DNA of 64,000 bases from Kribbella monticola (GCF_003261635.1 NZ_QFXK01000034.1:237003-301002); one strand, 5' to 3'; shown: positions 1 to 9,491, numbered from the stretch's first letter. Numbers and translations are program-made. Notes: generated by a model not told the origin, from the letters alone.

Positions 1-129
1 GTGGTGCTGATAGCCAACGACGTTCCAGTATTCGGCGTGTCAGCGTTGCCGGTCGTAGGCGCGGGAATCGCCGCGCTCACAACGGGCCTCTACCGGCTCT
101 TCACCACTCGTCAAGATCGCGGCAGGTAG
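1..129 (+). CDS. C-terminal fragment of an unknown membrane-type protein
   Basis: The frame is open from the first base and ends at a TAG at 127-129, giving 42 codons. The residues are hydrophobic and small (Val, Ala, Gly, Leu) up to about residue 31, followed by a basic tail (RLFTTRQDRGR). This looks like the last membrane helix and cytoplasmic tail of a longer protein that begins before the window. The first codon is GTG, so a tiny complete gene cannot be excluded. The family is not recognisable. Confidence 0.35.
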   Translation: MVLIANDVPVFGVSALPVVGAGIAALTTGLYRLFTTRQDRGR

Positions 130-250
130 AGACCAAGGGCAGGTGATGCCTGTAATCCCGCATCCGTTTTCGATCGCCCCATCTGGGTCGATCCGCTGTA
201 GCCCGACGGCTCGAGGCGGAACCTTCACGTGGTCCGGCGTGGGCTCGAGG

Positions 251-751
251 TCAGCGGGGGAGGTTGAGGCGGTGGACTGTGACCTCGATGTCGTTGACGG
301 TTTCGTGGCGGGAGGGAGTGAAGCCGAGGCGGGCGGCGAGGCGGAGGCTGGGGGTGTTGAGGGGGTTGATGACTGCGATCAGGTGGTCGTCGGGGAGGTT
401 TGTGGCAGCCCAGTCGATCCAGGCTCGGCAACCCTCTTGGGCCAGGCCTTGGCCCTGGGAAGAGCGCAACAGGGCGTAGCCGAGTTCCGTCTCGTTCCAG
501 TCGGGCCAGATGGACAAGCCGATGCGGCCCAGAAACGCACCGGTCGACCGCAGGATGACTGCGCTCTGGCCGTAGCCGTGGTCGGTCCACGTTCGGGCCC
601 AGCGCTCGGTTTGCTCGCGGGTGGTGTCGGGGGTCAACGAGTCGCCGCCGACATAGCGCGCGACCAAGGGATCGGAGTACACGTTCCAAAGGGCGACAGC
701 GTGCTCCGGCCCCAACGGCATCAGTCGAAGACGTGGGGTCTCCAGGATCAT
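251..751 (-). CDS. GNAT family N-acetyltransferase (RimJ/RimL-like)
   Basis: 166 residues. The opening TPRLRLMPLGPEH and the later GYALLRSSQGQGLAQEG segment (the acetyl-CoA pyrophosphate loop, about residues 90-107) are typical of the Acetyltransf_3 group, which moves an acetyl group from acetyl-CoA to an amine, often a protein N-terminus. The segment NTPSLRLAARLGF near residue 130 is the usual C-terminal GNAT signature. Its ATG overlaps the stop of the upstream solute-binding-like gene in an ATGA, so the two are probably translationally coupled. The substrate is unknown. Confidence 0.8.
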   Translation of the reverse strand: MILETPRLRLMPLGPEHAVALWNVYSDPLVARYVGGDSLTPDTTREQTERWARTWTDHGYGQSAVILRSTGAFLGRIGLSIWPDWNETELGYALLRSSQGQGLAQEGCRAWIDWAATNLPDDHLIAVINPLNTPSLRLAARLGFTPSRHETVNDIEVTVHRLNLPR

Positions 752-1470
752 GCGGGCGGGGCGACGGTGGCGTCGGGGCGGTTGGAGCGGGTCAGCGAGG
801 CGGCGATGAAACCGGTTGATTTCAGCTCTTCGACCAAGGCCCGCAGAAAGGCGATCGTCTCCGGCGAGCGGGACTTCGTCGTACCGACTGCTTGCTGGAT
901 CTGCATGAAGCGGTCGGGGATGACGCGGAGGTCGGGGTGCGAGGCCACGTAGTCGGTGATCGGCTGGCGGATGCCGGCGGCGACCTCGAGGTTGTGGGTA
1001 CGGAAGGCGGTGGTGCCCTCCTCGTCCTGGACGACGGTCGCGTGCTGGAGCGTGCGGGACAGATACAAGTCGTACGCCGATCCGCGCTTCACGCCGACCC
1101 GGATCCCGGGCCGATCCACGTCGGCGGCGGAGCGGATCGACGACTCCCGCGGTACGGCGTACACGCCTTCGATCACCACGTACGGCGCGGTGAAGGCGAC
1201 CTCCGCCTCGCGAGCCGGGTCGATCGCGAGGAAGCAGATGTCCGCCCGGCCCGATGTCATCGCCTCGAACGACTTGCGCGCCGCGTCGAAGCAGATCAGC
1301 TCGACCGGTACGCCGAGCCGGGAACCGATCTCGCGCGCGATGTCGACGGTCACCCCGGCCGGCTGCTCGGCCGTCCCCTGGGCCAGCACCGGATTCCCCA
1401 GATTGATCGAAGCTCGCAGCACACCGTCCGCAGCCAGATCCTTGACCACCGCGTCACTCCCATTCAGCAT
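748..1470 (-). CDS. Solute-binding-like protein (SBP family 3) without signal peptide
   Basis: 240 residues with the fold of amino-acid ABC transporter binding proteins: an early substrate strand (LRASINLGNP), VTVDIAREIGSRLGVPVEL near residue 40, a FEAMTSGRADICFLAIDPARE lobe junction, and AFTAPYVVIEGVYAVP. Family members normally carry a secretion signal or lipobox. This one starts directly at the domain and shows neither, and no permease or ATPase gene lies beside it. It is probably a cytosolic ligand-binding protein working with the coupled GNAT gene downstream (inference). The upstream Shine-Dalgarno sequence is weak (AGGG). Confidence 0.65.
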   Translation of the reverse strand: MLNGSDAVVKDLAADGVLRASINLGNPVLAQGTAEQPAGVTVDIAREIGSRLGVPVELICFDAARKSFEAMTSGRADICFLAIDPAREAEVAFTAPYVVIEGVYAVPRESSIRSAADVDRPGIRVGVKRGSAYDLYLSRTLQHATVVQDEEGTTAFRTHNLEVAAGIRQPITDYVASHPDLRVIPDRFMQIQQAVGTTKSRSPETIAFLRALVEELKSTGFIAASLTRSNRPDATVAPPA

Positions 1471-1706
1471 GCCGCCGACCCTACAAGCGAGCCGCCGGGG
1501 CCGAACGGGTGCGGCAGAAGCCGGCCGCAGTACTGATCACGACTCGTAATGACTGAGAGCCCGGTCACCGCTAGTTGCCGCGGCTACCCATGCAGGAAGC
1601 GGCAATCGTTCACCGGGGAATGGAATTCGGGGGACAGCGGTTACCCATCTGGGGGATACTTGAAATTGCGCCGTTTTCCGGCCGCAGACCCCCTTCCGTG
1701 CCGAGC

Positions 1707-3521
1707 ATGTTGGGAAGTGCGCCCCTCCAGATGCCCTCAGAGCCACCTGTCAAAGCGCCGTCGATTGCTGCCCCTTCGAAACGTAACCACCGGCGGAGCC
1801 AGAATCTCTGGCGACTCCGCCCCTATCTGCGCCCGCACCGCTGGCGCCTGCTGACGATGTTCTCGACCGCCATTCTCGGCGTCGGTGTCAGCCTGACCGT
1901 TCCACTCGTCACCCGGGCGATCATCGACGGGCCGGTCACCCGCCGCGAGATCAGCCTGCTCCTCCCGCTCGGGCTGCTGGCCCTCGGCCTCAGCATCAGC
2001 GAGGTCCTGCTGGTCTGGATGCGCCGGTGGGCCCAGTCCAAGACCGTCAGCGACCTCGAGGCCACCCTGCGGCACGACCTGTACGTCCGGTTGCAAGCGC
2101 TCCCGATGGAGTTCCACAGCCGCTGGCAGAGCGGGCAACTGCTCTCCCGGGTTACCTCGGACCTGTCGATCATCCGCCGGTTCATGGGCTTCGGCCTGCT
2201 GTTCCTGGTGATCAACATCCTGCAGCTGGTGGTCGTCACCATCTTGCTGCTCCGGCTCTACTGGCCGCTCGGTGTCGTCGTCCTGGTGGCCGCGGCGCCG
2301 ATCATCATCGTGTCGCTGAAGTTCGAGAAGAAGTACCTGGCGATCTCCCGCCGGGTGCAGGACCAGCAGGGCGACCTGGCCACCCGGATCGAGGAGTCCG
2401 CGGTCGGTTTCCGGGTGATCAAGGCCTTCGGCCGTCGTGAGCACGTGAAGAAGCAGTTCGACGACGGCGCGGTGAAGCTCTACGAGACGTCGGTGGACAA
2501 GGTCCGGCTGGCGTCGCGGTTCTGGACCTTCCTGGAGGTGATCCCGAACCTGACCCTGGTGATCGTGCTGCTGCTCGGCGCACTCGCCGTCGGCCGGCAC
2601 TCGATCACGCTGGGCACGCTGGTCGCCTTCATCACGCTGATGCTGTCGCTGATCTGGCCGGTCGAATCGCTCGGCACGATCCTGGCGATGGCCCAGGAGG
2701 CGATGACGTCGGCAGACCGGATCAGCGAGATCCTGGACACCGAGTCGACCATCACCGACGGCCCGGACGAACTGGTGAACCCGCGCGGCCACCTGCGGTT
2801 CGAGAACGTCAGCTTCCGGTTCTCCCCCGACTCCGACGACGTCCTGCACGACATCAACCTGGACCTGCCACCCGGTACGACGCTGGCCCTCGTCGGCGCG
2901 ACCGGATCCGGCAAGACCACCCTGACCGCCCTGGTCCCCCGGCTGTACGACGTGACCGGCGGGCGGATCACCATCGACGGCCACGACGTACGCGACCTCA
3001 CTCTCGCGTCACTCCGCAGCGCGGTGGCGTCGGCGTTCGACGACCCCACGCTGTTCTCCATGAGCGCTCGGGAGAACATCACGCTGGGCCGGCCGGACGC
3101 CTCCGAGGAGGACGTGCAGCAGGCGCTGGAGATCGCGCAGGCGACCTTCGCCAACGACCTGCCGTGGGGACTGGACACCCGCGTCGGCGAGCAGGGCATG
3201 TCGTTGTCCGGTGGCCAGCGGCAACGACTCGCGCTTGCTCGTGCGGTGCTCGCGCGACCCGCAGTACTGGTGCTCGACGACACGCTGTCCGCGCTGGACG
3301 TCCACACCGAGGCCCTGGTCGAGGAGGCGCTGCGCAACGTGCTCGCCGCGACCACCGGCATCGTGGTGGCGCACCGGGCGTCGACGGTGATGCTGGCCGA
3401 TCAGGTGGCGCTGCTGCAGGACGGCACGATCACCCACGTCGGTACTCATGGCGAACTGCTCGCGACCGTTCCGGCGTACCGGACGCTGCTCGCGGCCGAA
3501 GAGGAGGAGGTGCACGCATGA
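1707..3521 (+). CDS. ABC exporter half-transporter, first subunit (permease plus ATPase)
   Basis: About 604 residues: an N-terminal six-helix type-1 exporter membrane domain followed by a nucleotide-binding domain. The Walker A is GATGSGKTT, the signature is LSGGQRQR, and the Walker B is VLVLDDTLS. The B motif ends in Asp where the catalytic Glu is expected, and the Q-loop reads SAFDDPTLF, so this half has a degenerate catalytic site. That is the usual asymmetry in heterodimeric exporters (BmrC/D or TM287/288 type). Its stop overlaps the start of the second subunit (ATGA). Start choice is uncertain: ATG at 1731 or codons upstream to 1575 are in frame and none has a clear Shine-Dalgarno. The substrate is unknown. 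Confidence 0.85.
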   Translation: MLGSAPLQMPSEPPVKAPSIAAPSKRNHRRSQNLWRLRPYLRPHRWRLLTMFSTAILGVGVSLTVPLVTRAIIDGPVTRREISLLLPLGLLALGLSISEVLLVWMRRWAQSKTVSDLEATLRHDLYVRLQALPMEFHSRWQSGQLLSRVTSDLSIIRRFMGFGLLFLVINILQLVVVTILLLRLYWPLGVVVLVAAAPIIIVSLKFEKKYLAISRRVQDQQGDLATRIEESAVGFRVIKAFGRREHVKKQFDDGAVKLYETSVDKVRLASRFWTFLEVIPNLTLVIVLLLGALAVGRHSITLGTLVAFITLMLSLIWPVESLGTILAMAQEAMTSADRISEILDTESTITDGPDELVNPRGHLRFENVSFRFSPDSDDVLHDINLDLPPGTTLALVGATGSGKTTLTALVPRLYDVTGGRITIDGHDVRDLTLASLRSAVASAFDDPTLFSMSARENITLGRPDASEEDVQQALEIAQATFANDLPWGLDTRVGEQGMSLSGGQRQRLALARAVLARPAVLVLDDTLSALDVHTEALVEEALRNVLAATTGIVVAHRASTVMLADQVALLQDGTITHVGTHGELLATVPAYRTLLAAEEEEVHA

Positions 3522-5374
3522 CGACGACCCAGCAAACACCTCAGCCGACGGTCGAACAGCAGAACGATTCCTGGCGCGGGTACGCCGAAGAGGGCAACGA
3601 CGAGTTGTCGAGGGCAACGACTCTCCGCTTGAAGGAACAGTCGCGCAAGCTGCTCGGTGAACTGCTGCGGCCCTACAAGAAGATGATCTGGCTGCTGATC
3701 GTCATCGTTGTCGTGGAGAACGCGGCCCGGCTGTCGGTGCCGTACCTGGTCCACCTCGGCATCGACAAGGGCATCCCGCCGATCCTGGCTGGGGAGGGCA
3801 GCAAGACCCTCGTCACGATCGTGTTCGTCGTGCTGGCCTCCGCGCTGATCCAGGCCGGCGCCCGGCAGGTGTTCCTGATGCGGTCCGGCCGGCTCGGGCA
3901 GACGATCCTGCTCGGCCTGCGGCGACGGGTGTTCGACCACTTCCAGCGGCTCAGCCCGTCGTTCCACGACAAGTACACCTCGGGCCGGGTGATCTCCCGG
4001 CTGACCTCGGATGTCGATGTCATCGACGAGATGCTGGAGACCGGCTTCGACGGTCTGGTGACCGCGCTGCTGACTCTGGTCGGTACGGCGGTTCTCCTGC
4101 TCACGCTGGACATCAGGCTCGGCCTGCTTGCGCTGTTGTCGTTCCCGGTGCTGTTCCTGTTGACGGCCTGGTTTCGTCGCAGGTCGGCCGTGGTCTACCG
4201 GCGGACGCGCGAGGCCGTCGTACTGGTGATCGTGCACTTCGTCGAGTCGATGCAGGGCATCCGCGCGGTACAGGCGTTCCGCCGGGAGCCGCGCAACGAG
4301 GAGATCTTCCACGAGGTCAACGACAAGTACCGCGAGGCGAACCTCGAGTCGTTCCGGATCAACGCGATCTTCATGCCGTCGATCAAGGGCGTCGGCAACA
4401 TCACGATCGTCGCGATCCTCGCGTACGGCGGTTGGCAGGCGTACCACGGTCACGTCACCGTCGGCGTGCTGACCGCGTTCCTGCTCTACCTGCGGCAGTT
4501 CTTCGAGCCGCTGCAGGACATCTCGCAGTTCTACAACACCTTCCTGTCCGCGAGTGCCGCGCTGGAGAAGCTGTCCGGCGTACTCAACGAGAAGCCCGAC
4601 GTCGCCGAACCGCTCGAGCCCGCGCGGCCCGGCAACGCCCGGGGTCACCTCGAACTGCGCAACGTGCAGTTCTCGTACGTCGACGGCGTACCGATCCTGC
4701 CCGGGCTCGACCTCGACGTACCGGCCGGGCAGACGCTGGCACTGGTCGGTACGACGGGCGCCGGCAAGACCACGATCGCCAAGCTGGTGTCCAGGTTCTA
4801 CGACCCGACCGGTGGCCACGTGCTGCTCGACGGTGTCGACCTGCGCGATCTGACCGAGGACGATCTGCGCACCAGGGTCGTGATGGTGACGCAGGAGAAC
4901 TTCCTGTTCACCGGCACGGTCGCCGACAACATCCGGTTCGGCAAGCCGACGGCCACCATGGACGAGATCGTCGAGGCGGCCAAGGTGATCGGCGCGCACG
5001 AGTTCATCACCAAGCTGCCGAATGGCTACGAGACCGCGGTCGAGAAGCGCGGTAACCGGCTGTCCGCGGGGCAGCGTCAGCTGGTCGCGTTCGCCCGGGC
5101 GTTCCTGGCGGACCCGGCCGTACTGATCCTGGACGAGGCGACCTCCAGCCTGGACATCCCGAGCGAGCGGCTGATCCAGCGCGCGCTGCGGACCATCCTG
5201 GCTGAACGCACCGCCATCGTGATCGCCCACCGCCTGTCCACCGTGGAGACGGCCGACCGGGTGATCGTCCTCGAACACGGCCACATCATCGAGGACGGCT
5301 CCCCCGCCGACCTCATCACCACCGGCGGCAACTACGCCGGCCTCCACCAGGCCTGGGAAGAGTCCCTGGCCTGA
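3518..5374 (+). CDS. ABC exporter half-transporter, second subunit (permease plus ATPase)
   Basis: 618 residues: a membrane domain from about residue 50 to 340, then an ATPase domain. The Walker A is GTTGAGKTT, the Q-loop VTQENFLF, the signature LSAGQRQLVAFARAF, and the Walker B VLILDEATSSLD with a normal catalytic Glu. This subunit therefore supplies the competent hydrolysis site for the pair, while the first subunit carries Asp there. The start at 3518 is fixed by the four-base overlap with the first gene. A strong hairpin follows the stop, so this two-gene operon probably ends here. Likely role: drug, lipid or peptide export. Confidence 0.88.
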   Translation: MTTTQQTPQPTVEQQNDSWRGYAEEGNDELSRATTLRLKEQSRKLLGELLRPYKKMIWLLIVIVVVENAARLSVPYLVHLGIDKGIPPILAGEGSKTLVTIVFVVLASALIQAGARQVFLMRSGRLGQTILLGLRRRVFDHFQRLSPSFHDKYTSGRVISRLTSDVDVIDEMLETGFDGLVTALLTLVGTAVLLLTLDIRLGLLALLSFPVLFLLTAWFRRRSAVVYRRTREAVVLVIVHFVESMQGIRAVQAFRREPRNEEIFHEVNDKYREANLESFRINAIFMPSIKGVGNITIVAILAYGGWQAYHGHVTVGVLTAFLLYLRQFFEPLQDISQFYNTFLSASAALEKLSGVLNEKPDVAEPLEPARPGNARGHLELRNVQFSYVDGVPILPGLDLDVPAGQTLALVGTTGAGKTTIAKLVSRFYDPTGGHVLLDGVDLRDLTEDDLRTRVVMVTQENFLFTGTVADNIRFGKPTATMDEIVEAAKVIGAHEFITKLPNGYETAVEKRGNRLSAGQRQLVAFARAFLADPAVLILDEATSSLDIPSERLIQRALRTILAERTAIVIAHRLSTVETADRVIVLEHGHIIEDGSPADLITTGGNYAGLHQAWEESLA

Positions 5375-5387
5375 TCCATCCACGACT

Positions 5388-5414
5388 GGCCCCTCCCGGC
5401 AATCGGGAGGGGCC
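5388..5414. terminator. Bidirectional intrinsic terminator hairpin
   Basis: A perfect 11-bp inverted repeat, GGCCCCTCCCG / CGGGAGGGGCC, with a 5-base loop. It lies between the convergent ABC exporter gene and the quinone oxidoreductase gene, so it can serve both strands. There is no long U tract, as is common in actinomycetes. Confidence 0.75.
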
Positions 5415-5423
5415 GGTGTCATT

Positions 5424-6362
5424 TCACGGGATCAGGAGCACCTTGCCTGTTGTGGTGCGGGCTTCGAGTGCGGCGTGGGCTTCGGCTGTGTGGGTCAGGG
5501 GGTAGGTGGCGCCGATGCGAAGGCGTAGGCGGCCGGTCGCTAGCCAGTTGAAGACGGCGGAGGTGCGGTCGTGGAGTTCGGTGGGGGTGCTGACGAAATC
5601 GCTCAAGGTGGGGCGGGTGATGGTGAGGGAGCCGAGGCGGCCGAGGCGGCTGAGGTCGAAGGGGGGCACTGGTCCGCTGGACTGGCCCAACAATACGAGA
5701 GTGCCTCGTTTCTTCAAGCAGGCCAGGGAGTCCTCGAAGGTCGCCTGACCGACACTGTCGTAGACGACTGCTGCGTTGCCGGCGGCAACGGCCGGCAGTT
5801 CCTCGTACGGGACTGCCAGGTCGGCGCCTGCCTCAAGCGACAGCACCGCCTTTGCAGTGCTGGAGACAGTGGTGATGACGCGGGCGCCGCAGAGTTTGGC
5901 GACCTGGGTGAGAAGCAGCCCGAGGCCGCCCGCGCCGGCATGGATCACCACCACATCTCCGGGCTGGATCGCATACGAGGTGGTGGCCAAGTACTGCGCG
6001 GTCAGCCCCTGCAGCAGAATCGCGGCCGCCTCCTGGTCGCTCACCTCGTCGGGTACCGGTAGCACCTTCCAAGCCGGCGCGACCACCTCCTCGGCGTACG
6101 AGCCTCGAACGCCTTGCCAGCAAACGCGTTGGCCGACTCGCAGGCCGGTGACGTCGTCCGCGATCTCGGTGACAGTGCCGCTGCCTTCACCACCCGGCAC
6201 ATACGGGAACTCCCGCGGATAAAGGCCGATGCGCTCCTGGACATCGAGATAGTTGACCCCGATCGCCGCGACCTCGATCCGCACCTCGCCGGACGTGAGC
6301 GCCCTCGACGGCCGATGGACGATCCTCAAGTCGTCCGGACCATGGACCTCGACCTGCCTCAT
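5424..6362 (-). CDS. Zinc-free quinone oxidoreductase-like MDR dehydrogenase
   Basis: 312 residues of the medium-chain dehydrogenase/reductase superfamily. The GroES-like half contains GVNYLDVQERIGLYP and the GGEGSGTV stretch. The Rossmann half contains HAGAGGLGLLLTQVAKLCGARVI (about residues 138-160), the NADPH-binding AxxGGxG pattern of quinone oxidoreductases. The Cys/His zinc ligands of alcohol dehydrogenases are not visible, which fits the QOR/zeta-crystallin group reducing quinones or enones with NADPH. Its ATG overlaps the stop of the Gfo/Idh/MocA gene by four bases, indicating one operon. Confidence 0.85.
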   Translation of the reverse strand: MRQVEVHGPDDLRIVHRPSRALTSGEVRIEVAAIGVNYLDVQERIGLYPREFPYVPGGEGSGTVTEIADDVTGLRVGQRVCWQGVRGSYAEEVVAPAWKVLPVPDEVSDQEAAAILLQGLTAQYLATTSYAIQPGDVVVIHAGAGGLGLLLTQVAKLCGARVITTVSSTAKAVLSLEAGADLAVPYEELPAVAAGNAAVVYDSVGQATFEDSLACLKKRGTLVLLGQSSGPVPPFDLSRLGRLGSLTITRPTLSDFVSTPTELHDRTSAVFNWLATGRLRLRIGATYPLTHTAEAHAALEARTTTGKVLLIP

Positions 6363-7309
6363 CGCTGCCCGTGAAACGACTCGACAACGTGCTGAACCCG
6401 TTCTGCAGCGGCGAAATCGGCCAGATCAGTGGACGGCCTCCCATCCATGAGCTCGGCGAAGAGCGAGAGCCTGCTGTACTCCGAACCCTCCTCGCCGGCC
6501 AGCTCGACCGGCACCCATTCGTAGCCCTCGGCAACGAAAAGCTCGCGCCAGTCGCGAAGCAGGAAAGACCGACGACTACCGCGCAGGATCCACTCGTACG
6601 TCGTGGGCCCCGGCGCGCCGGCCGATCCGGTCAGCACCACCGGGACGTCGCCCGCCAGCATCAGCCCGTACGCCGTGGCTTCGCTCGGGCCGTCGCGATG
6701 ATCGAGCCGCGTCTGCACCACCGAGAGCGGGCCTAGCAGCCGATCGGTCAGGTAGGCGAAGTGTGAGAACACCTCGCGCACGAACCCACCCTGCTCACGT
6801 CCGGCCACCCACGTCGCGTCCGCCTGGAACTTCCGCGGCCAGACCGGGAAATGCAACCGGATCTCCACCCCGAGCACGTCACCGACGAGGCCGTCCGCCA
6901 GCGCCTGCTCGATGTGGCGGGTGGCGCGTCGATCCGAGAGCGCGAAGTTGACCGCGGTCGGCCGTCCGACCGACGCCGACATCATCGCCTCCGCGTCCGC
7001 CGCCGAGATGGCCAACGGCTTCTCGCAGAACACCGCCTTCCCGCCTTCGAGCGCCGGTACTACGAGACCCGCGTGGGTCGCCGGCGGCGTCGCGACATAA
7101 ACGGCGTCGACGTCTGCCTCGAGCACAGCGGCGGGCGCCGTACTGAAGAGGACGCCCGGGTGCGCCGCCTGCAACCGCGAGACGGTCGCGGAGTCGAGAT
7201 CGGCGGCGTGCGTGACGGCGTACCGGGGATGGCACAAAGCGACTTCGAGGATGCGGTGGCCCATCGCGCCGAGGCCGACGATGCCGAGCCGGATCGGATC
7301 TGTGCTCAT
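6359..7309 (-). CDS. Gfo/Idh/MocA family oxidoreductase
   Basis: 316 residues. The N-terminal Rossmann domain opens RLGIVGLGAMGHRILEVA, followed by VYVATPPATHAGLVVPALEGGKAVFCEKPLA; CEKP is the family catalytic/cofactor motif. It is an NAD(P)-dependent dehydrogenase likely acting on a sugar or inositol-like substrate. The start at 7309 is chosen because GGAG lies 5 bases upstream; a longer frame to 7330 lacks such a site. The gene is divergent from a LysR regulator and overlaps the quinone oxidoreductase downstream, so the LysR protein probably controls the pair. Confidence 0.85.
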   Translation of the reverse strand: MSTDPIRLGIVGLGAMGHRILEVALCHPRYAVTHAADLDSATVSRLQAAHPGVLFSTAPAAVLEADVDAVYVATPPATHAGLVVPALEGGKAVFCEKPLAISAADAEAMMSASVGRPTAVNFALSDRRATRHIEQALADGLVGDVLGVEIRLHFPVWPRKFQADATWVAGREQGGFVREVFSHFAYLTDRLLGPLSVVQTRLDHRDGPSEATAYGLMLAGDVPVVLTGSAGAPGPTTYEWILRGSRRSFLLRDWRELFVAEGYEWVPVELAGEEGSEYSRLSLFAELMDGRPSTDLADFAAAERVQHVVESFHGQR

Positions 7310-7359
7310 GTCTCCATCGTCGGGCGCCAACGATGGTTCAGTCCATCTACAGTTTGTGC
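7310..7359. promoter_or_regulatory. Divergent control region between dehydrogenase operon and LysR gene
   Basis: A short gap between divergent starts, the classical LysR layout in which the regulator binds between its own gene and its target. Bases 7340-7380 are AT-rich for this genome (TCTACAGTTTGTGC, GATAAGTTAAG). No clean T-N11-A palindrome could be fixed by eye, so only the layout supports this call. Confidence 0.4.
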
Positions 7360-8271
7360 ATGGATAAGTTAAGTCCGGACTTCATGGACGATCTGCGCCG
7401 GCTGCGGGTGCTGCGCGAGTTCCGTGAACGTGGCACGGTGACCGCCACGGCCGAGGCGCTGCACCTGACGCCGTCGGCGGTCTCTCAGCAGCTGTCCGGC
7501 CTCTCGCACGATCTCGGCTTTCCGGTCACCCGTCGCAGCGGCCGGCGGATCGTGCTGACGCCCCGCGGCGACGCTCTGCTGAGCCACGCGGACGTGGTCT
7601 TCGCGCACCTCGAACACGCGCGCCACGACCTGCAGACCTGGGACGAGGCACTCCGCGGGACGGTCACGATCGGCGCCTTCTCCACAGCGCTCGCCGGTCT
7701 CCTACCGACAGCTCTGGAAAGCCTCGCCACCGAGGCGCCCGAATTGGTGGTCAAACTTCGGCAATCTGAACCGCCAGTGCTGTTCGATCAGCTCGACGCG
7801 GGCCAGGTCGATCTCGCCATCGCGGTCAGTTTCGACGGCTCACCGACACTCGGTGACCCGCGCTATCACCGGGTCGAACTAGGACCCGATGTGCTGGACG
7901 TCGCCGTACCGGCATCCCATCCGCACGCCGCCGATCGCACCATCGACCTGCGCGACCTCGCCTCCGATGCCTGGATCACCGGCAGTCCGAACAGCTGCTG
8001 CGCCACCATCACCGCGACGGCCTGCGCCGCTGCCGGCTTCACCCCTGACGTCCGCTATCAGGTGGACGACTGGCTGGCCGTCACCCAACTGGTCGCCCAC
8101 GGCCACGGCGTCGCCCTCCTCCCCCGCCTCGCCCAACGAGACCTGCCCCCGACCCTCGTACTACGGCCAGTCGCGCGCCAGCAGCCCCGCCGCCACCTCT
8201 TCGCCGCTATCCCGGCCGGCGCCCAGGGTTCGCCGCTTCTGCAGAAGATCCTCAGCCACCTGACCCACTGA
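7360..8271 (+). CDS. LysR family transcriptional regulator
   Basis: About 303 residues. The winged helix-turn-helix is at the N-terminus (TVTATAEALHLTPSAVSQQLSGL). The rest is a two-lobe substrate-binding domain with TIGAFSTALAGLLPTALESL and DQLDAGQVDLAIAVS. Such proteins sense a small effector and control a neighbouring, often divergent, operon, here the Gfo/Idh/MocA and quinone oxidoreductase genes. The start is uncertain: ATG at 7333, 7360 and 7384 are in frame without clear ribosome binding sites, and 7384 gives the tightest fit to the helix-turn-helix. Confidence 0.85.
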   Translation: MDKLSPDFMDDLRRLRVLREFRERGTVTATAEALHLTPSAVSQQLSGLSHDLGFPVTRRSGRRIVLTPRGDALLSHADVVFAHLEHARHDLQTWDEALRGTVTIGAFSTALAGLLPTALESLATEAPELVVKLRQSEPPVLFDQLDAGQVDLAIAVSFDGSPTLGDPRYHRVELGPDVLDVAVPASHPHAADRTIDLRDLASDAWITGSPNSCCATITATACAAAGFTPDVRYQVDDWLAVTQLVAHGHGVALLPRLAQRDLPPTLVLRPVARQQPRRHLFAAIPAGAQGSPLLQKILSHLTH

Positions 8272-8303
8272 TTCTGTCGGCGCGGCCCGGTAGCTTGGCC
8301 GGC

Positions 8304-9491
8304 ATGCTGACCACGCTGGCCATCGAGAACTACCGCTCGCTGCGGCGGCTCGTGCTGCCACTGGGCCGGTTGAACGTGGTGACCGGGGCGAACGGGACCG
8401 GCAAATCGAGCTTGTACCGGGCGCTGAGATTGCTGGCGGACGCGTCGCGGAACGGCGCCGTGGCGGCGCTGGCCCGCGAGGGCGGATTGTCGTCGACCTT
8501 GTGGGCCGGCCCGGAGAACATCTCGCCGGCCGTCCGCCGGGGCGAGCAACCGTTGCAAGGCACCGTGCGCAGCAAGGCGGTCAGCCTGCGGATGGGGTTC
8601 GCCTCCGAGGACTACGGCTACGCGATGGATTTCGGGCTACCGCAGCCGCTGGGCGGCGAGCGCGGCCGGCCCTCGGCGTTCAGCCTCGATCCGGAGATCA
8701 AGCGGGAGGCCCTGTGGGCCGGGCCGTTCCTGCGACCCGCGTCGCTGCTGGTCGAGCGCGGTGGCGGTGGGGTGCGGATCCGCGACGGCGACGGCAAGTG
8801 GCACGACGGCGGGCACGCATTGCAGCCGTTCGACAGCATGCTGAGCGAGTTCGCCGACCCGGAACGGGCGCCGGAGCTGCTGATGCTGCGGGAGCGGATG
8901 CGGTCGTGGCGGTTCTACGACCACCTCCGCACAGACGTCGACGCACCAGCTCGTCAGGTGCAGATCGGCACCCGTACGACGATCCTCGGTCCGGAAGGCG
9001 CCGACGTCGCCGCCGCGCTCCAGACCATCCGCGAGATCGGCCCGCAAGGTGCCCTCGACGTCGCGATCGAGCAAGCCTTCCCGGGCAGCAAGGTGGAAAT
9101 CCGTAACAACGCCGGCCGGTTCGAGATCGCCTTCCACCAACACGGTCTACTCCGACCGCTCTCCGGCGCCGAACTCTCGGACGGCACGCTCAGATATCTG
9201 CTGTGGGTGGCCGCTCTGCTGACCCCGCGACCGCCCGCCCTGCTGGTCCTCAACGAACCCGAGACCAGTCTGCACCCGGATCTCCTGCCCGCGTTGGCGA
9301 ATCTCGTCGCCACCGCCGCGAAGGACACCCAGGTCATCGTGGTCACGCACTCGCGCCCGTTCCTGGCCGCCCTGCAATCCGGGTCCGATCTCGACGTCCG
9401 CACGATCGAACTGGTGAAGTCCTTCGGCCAGACCGCCCTCGAAGGCCAGGGCCCGTTGGACGAACCACCCTGGAAGTGGCCGAGCCGCTGA
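8304..9491 (+). CDS. AAA family ATPase, RecF/OLD-like
   Basis: 395 residues. It begins with the SMC-type pattern LTTLAIENYRSLRRL, a Walker A GANGTGKSS at residues 28-36, and late in the protein a signature region (LSDGTLRYLLWVAALL) and Walker B (LLVLNEPETSLHPDLLP) followed by an H-loop VVTHSRPFLAAL. This is the AAA_21 family of free-standing SMC-like ATPases, some linked to DNA repair or phage defence. No nuclease (TOPRIM) domain is present and no partner nuclease gene is adjacent. It abuts the stop of the convergent DMT transporter gene with no gap. Confidence 0.8.
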   Translation: MLTTLAIENYRSLRRLVLPLGRLNVVTGANGTGKSSLYRALRLLADASRNGAVAALAREGGLSSTLWAGPENISPAVRRGEQPLQGTVRSKAVSLRMGFASEDYGYAMDFGLPQPLGGERGRPSAFSLDPEIKREALWAGPFLRPASLLVERGGGGVRIRDGDGKWHDGGHALQPFDSMLSEFADPERAPELLMLRERMRSWRFYDHLRTDVDAPARQVQIGTRTTILGPEGADVAAALQTIREIGPQGALDVAIEQAFPGSKVEIRNNAGRFEIAFHQHGLLRPLSGAELSDGTLRYLLWVAALLTPRPPALLVLNEPETSLHPDLLPALANLVATAAKDTQVIVVTHSRPFLAALQSGSDLDVRTIELVKSFGQTALEGQGPLDEPPWKWPSR

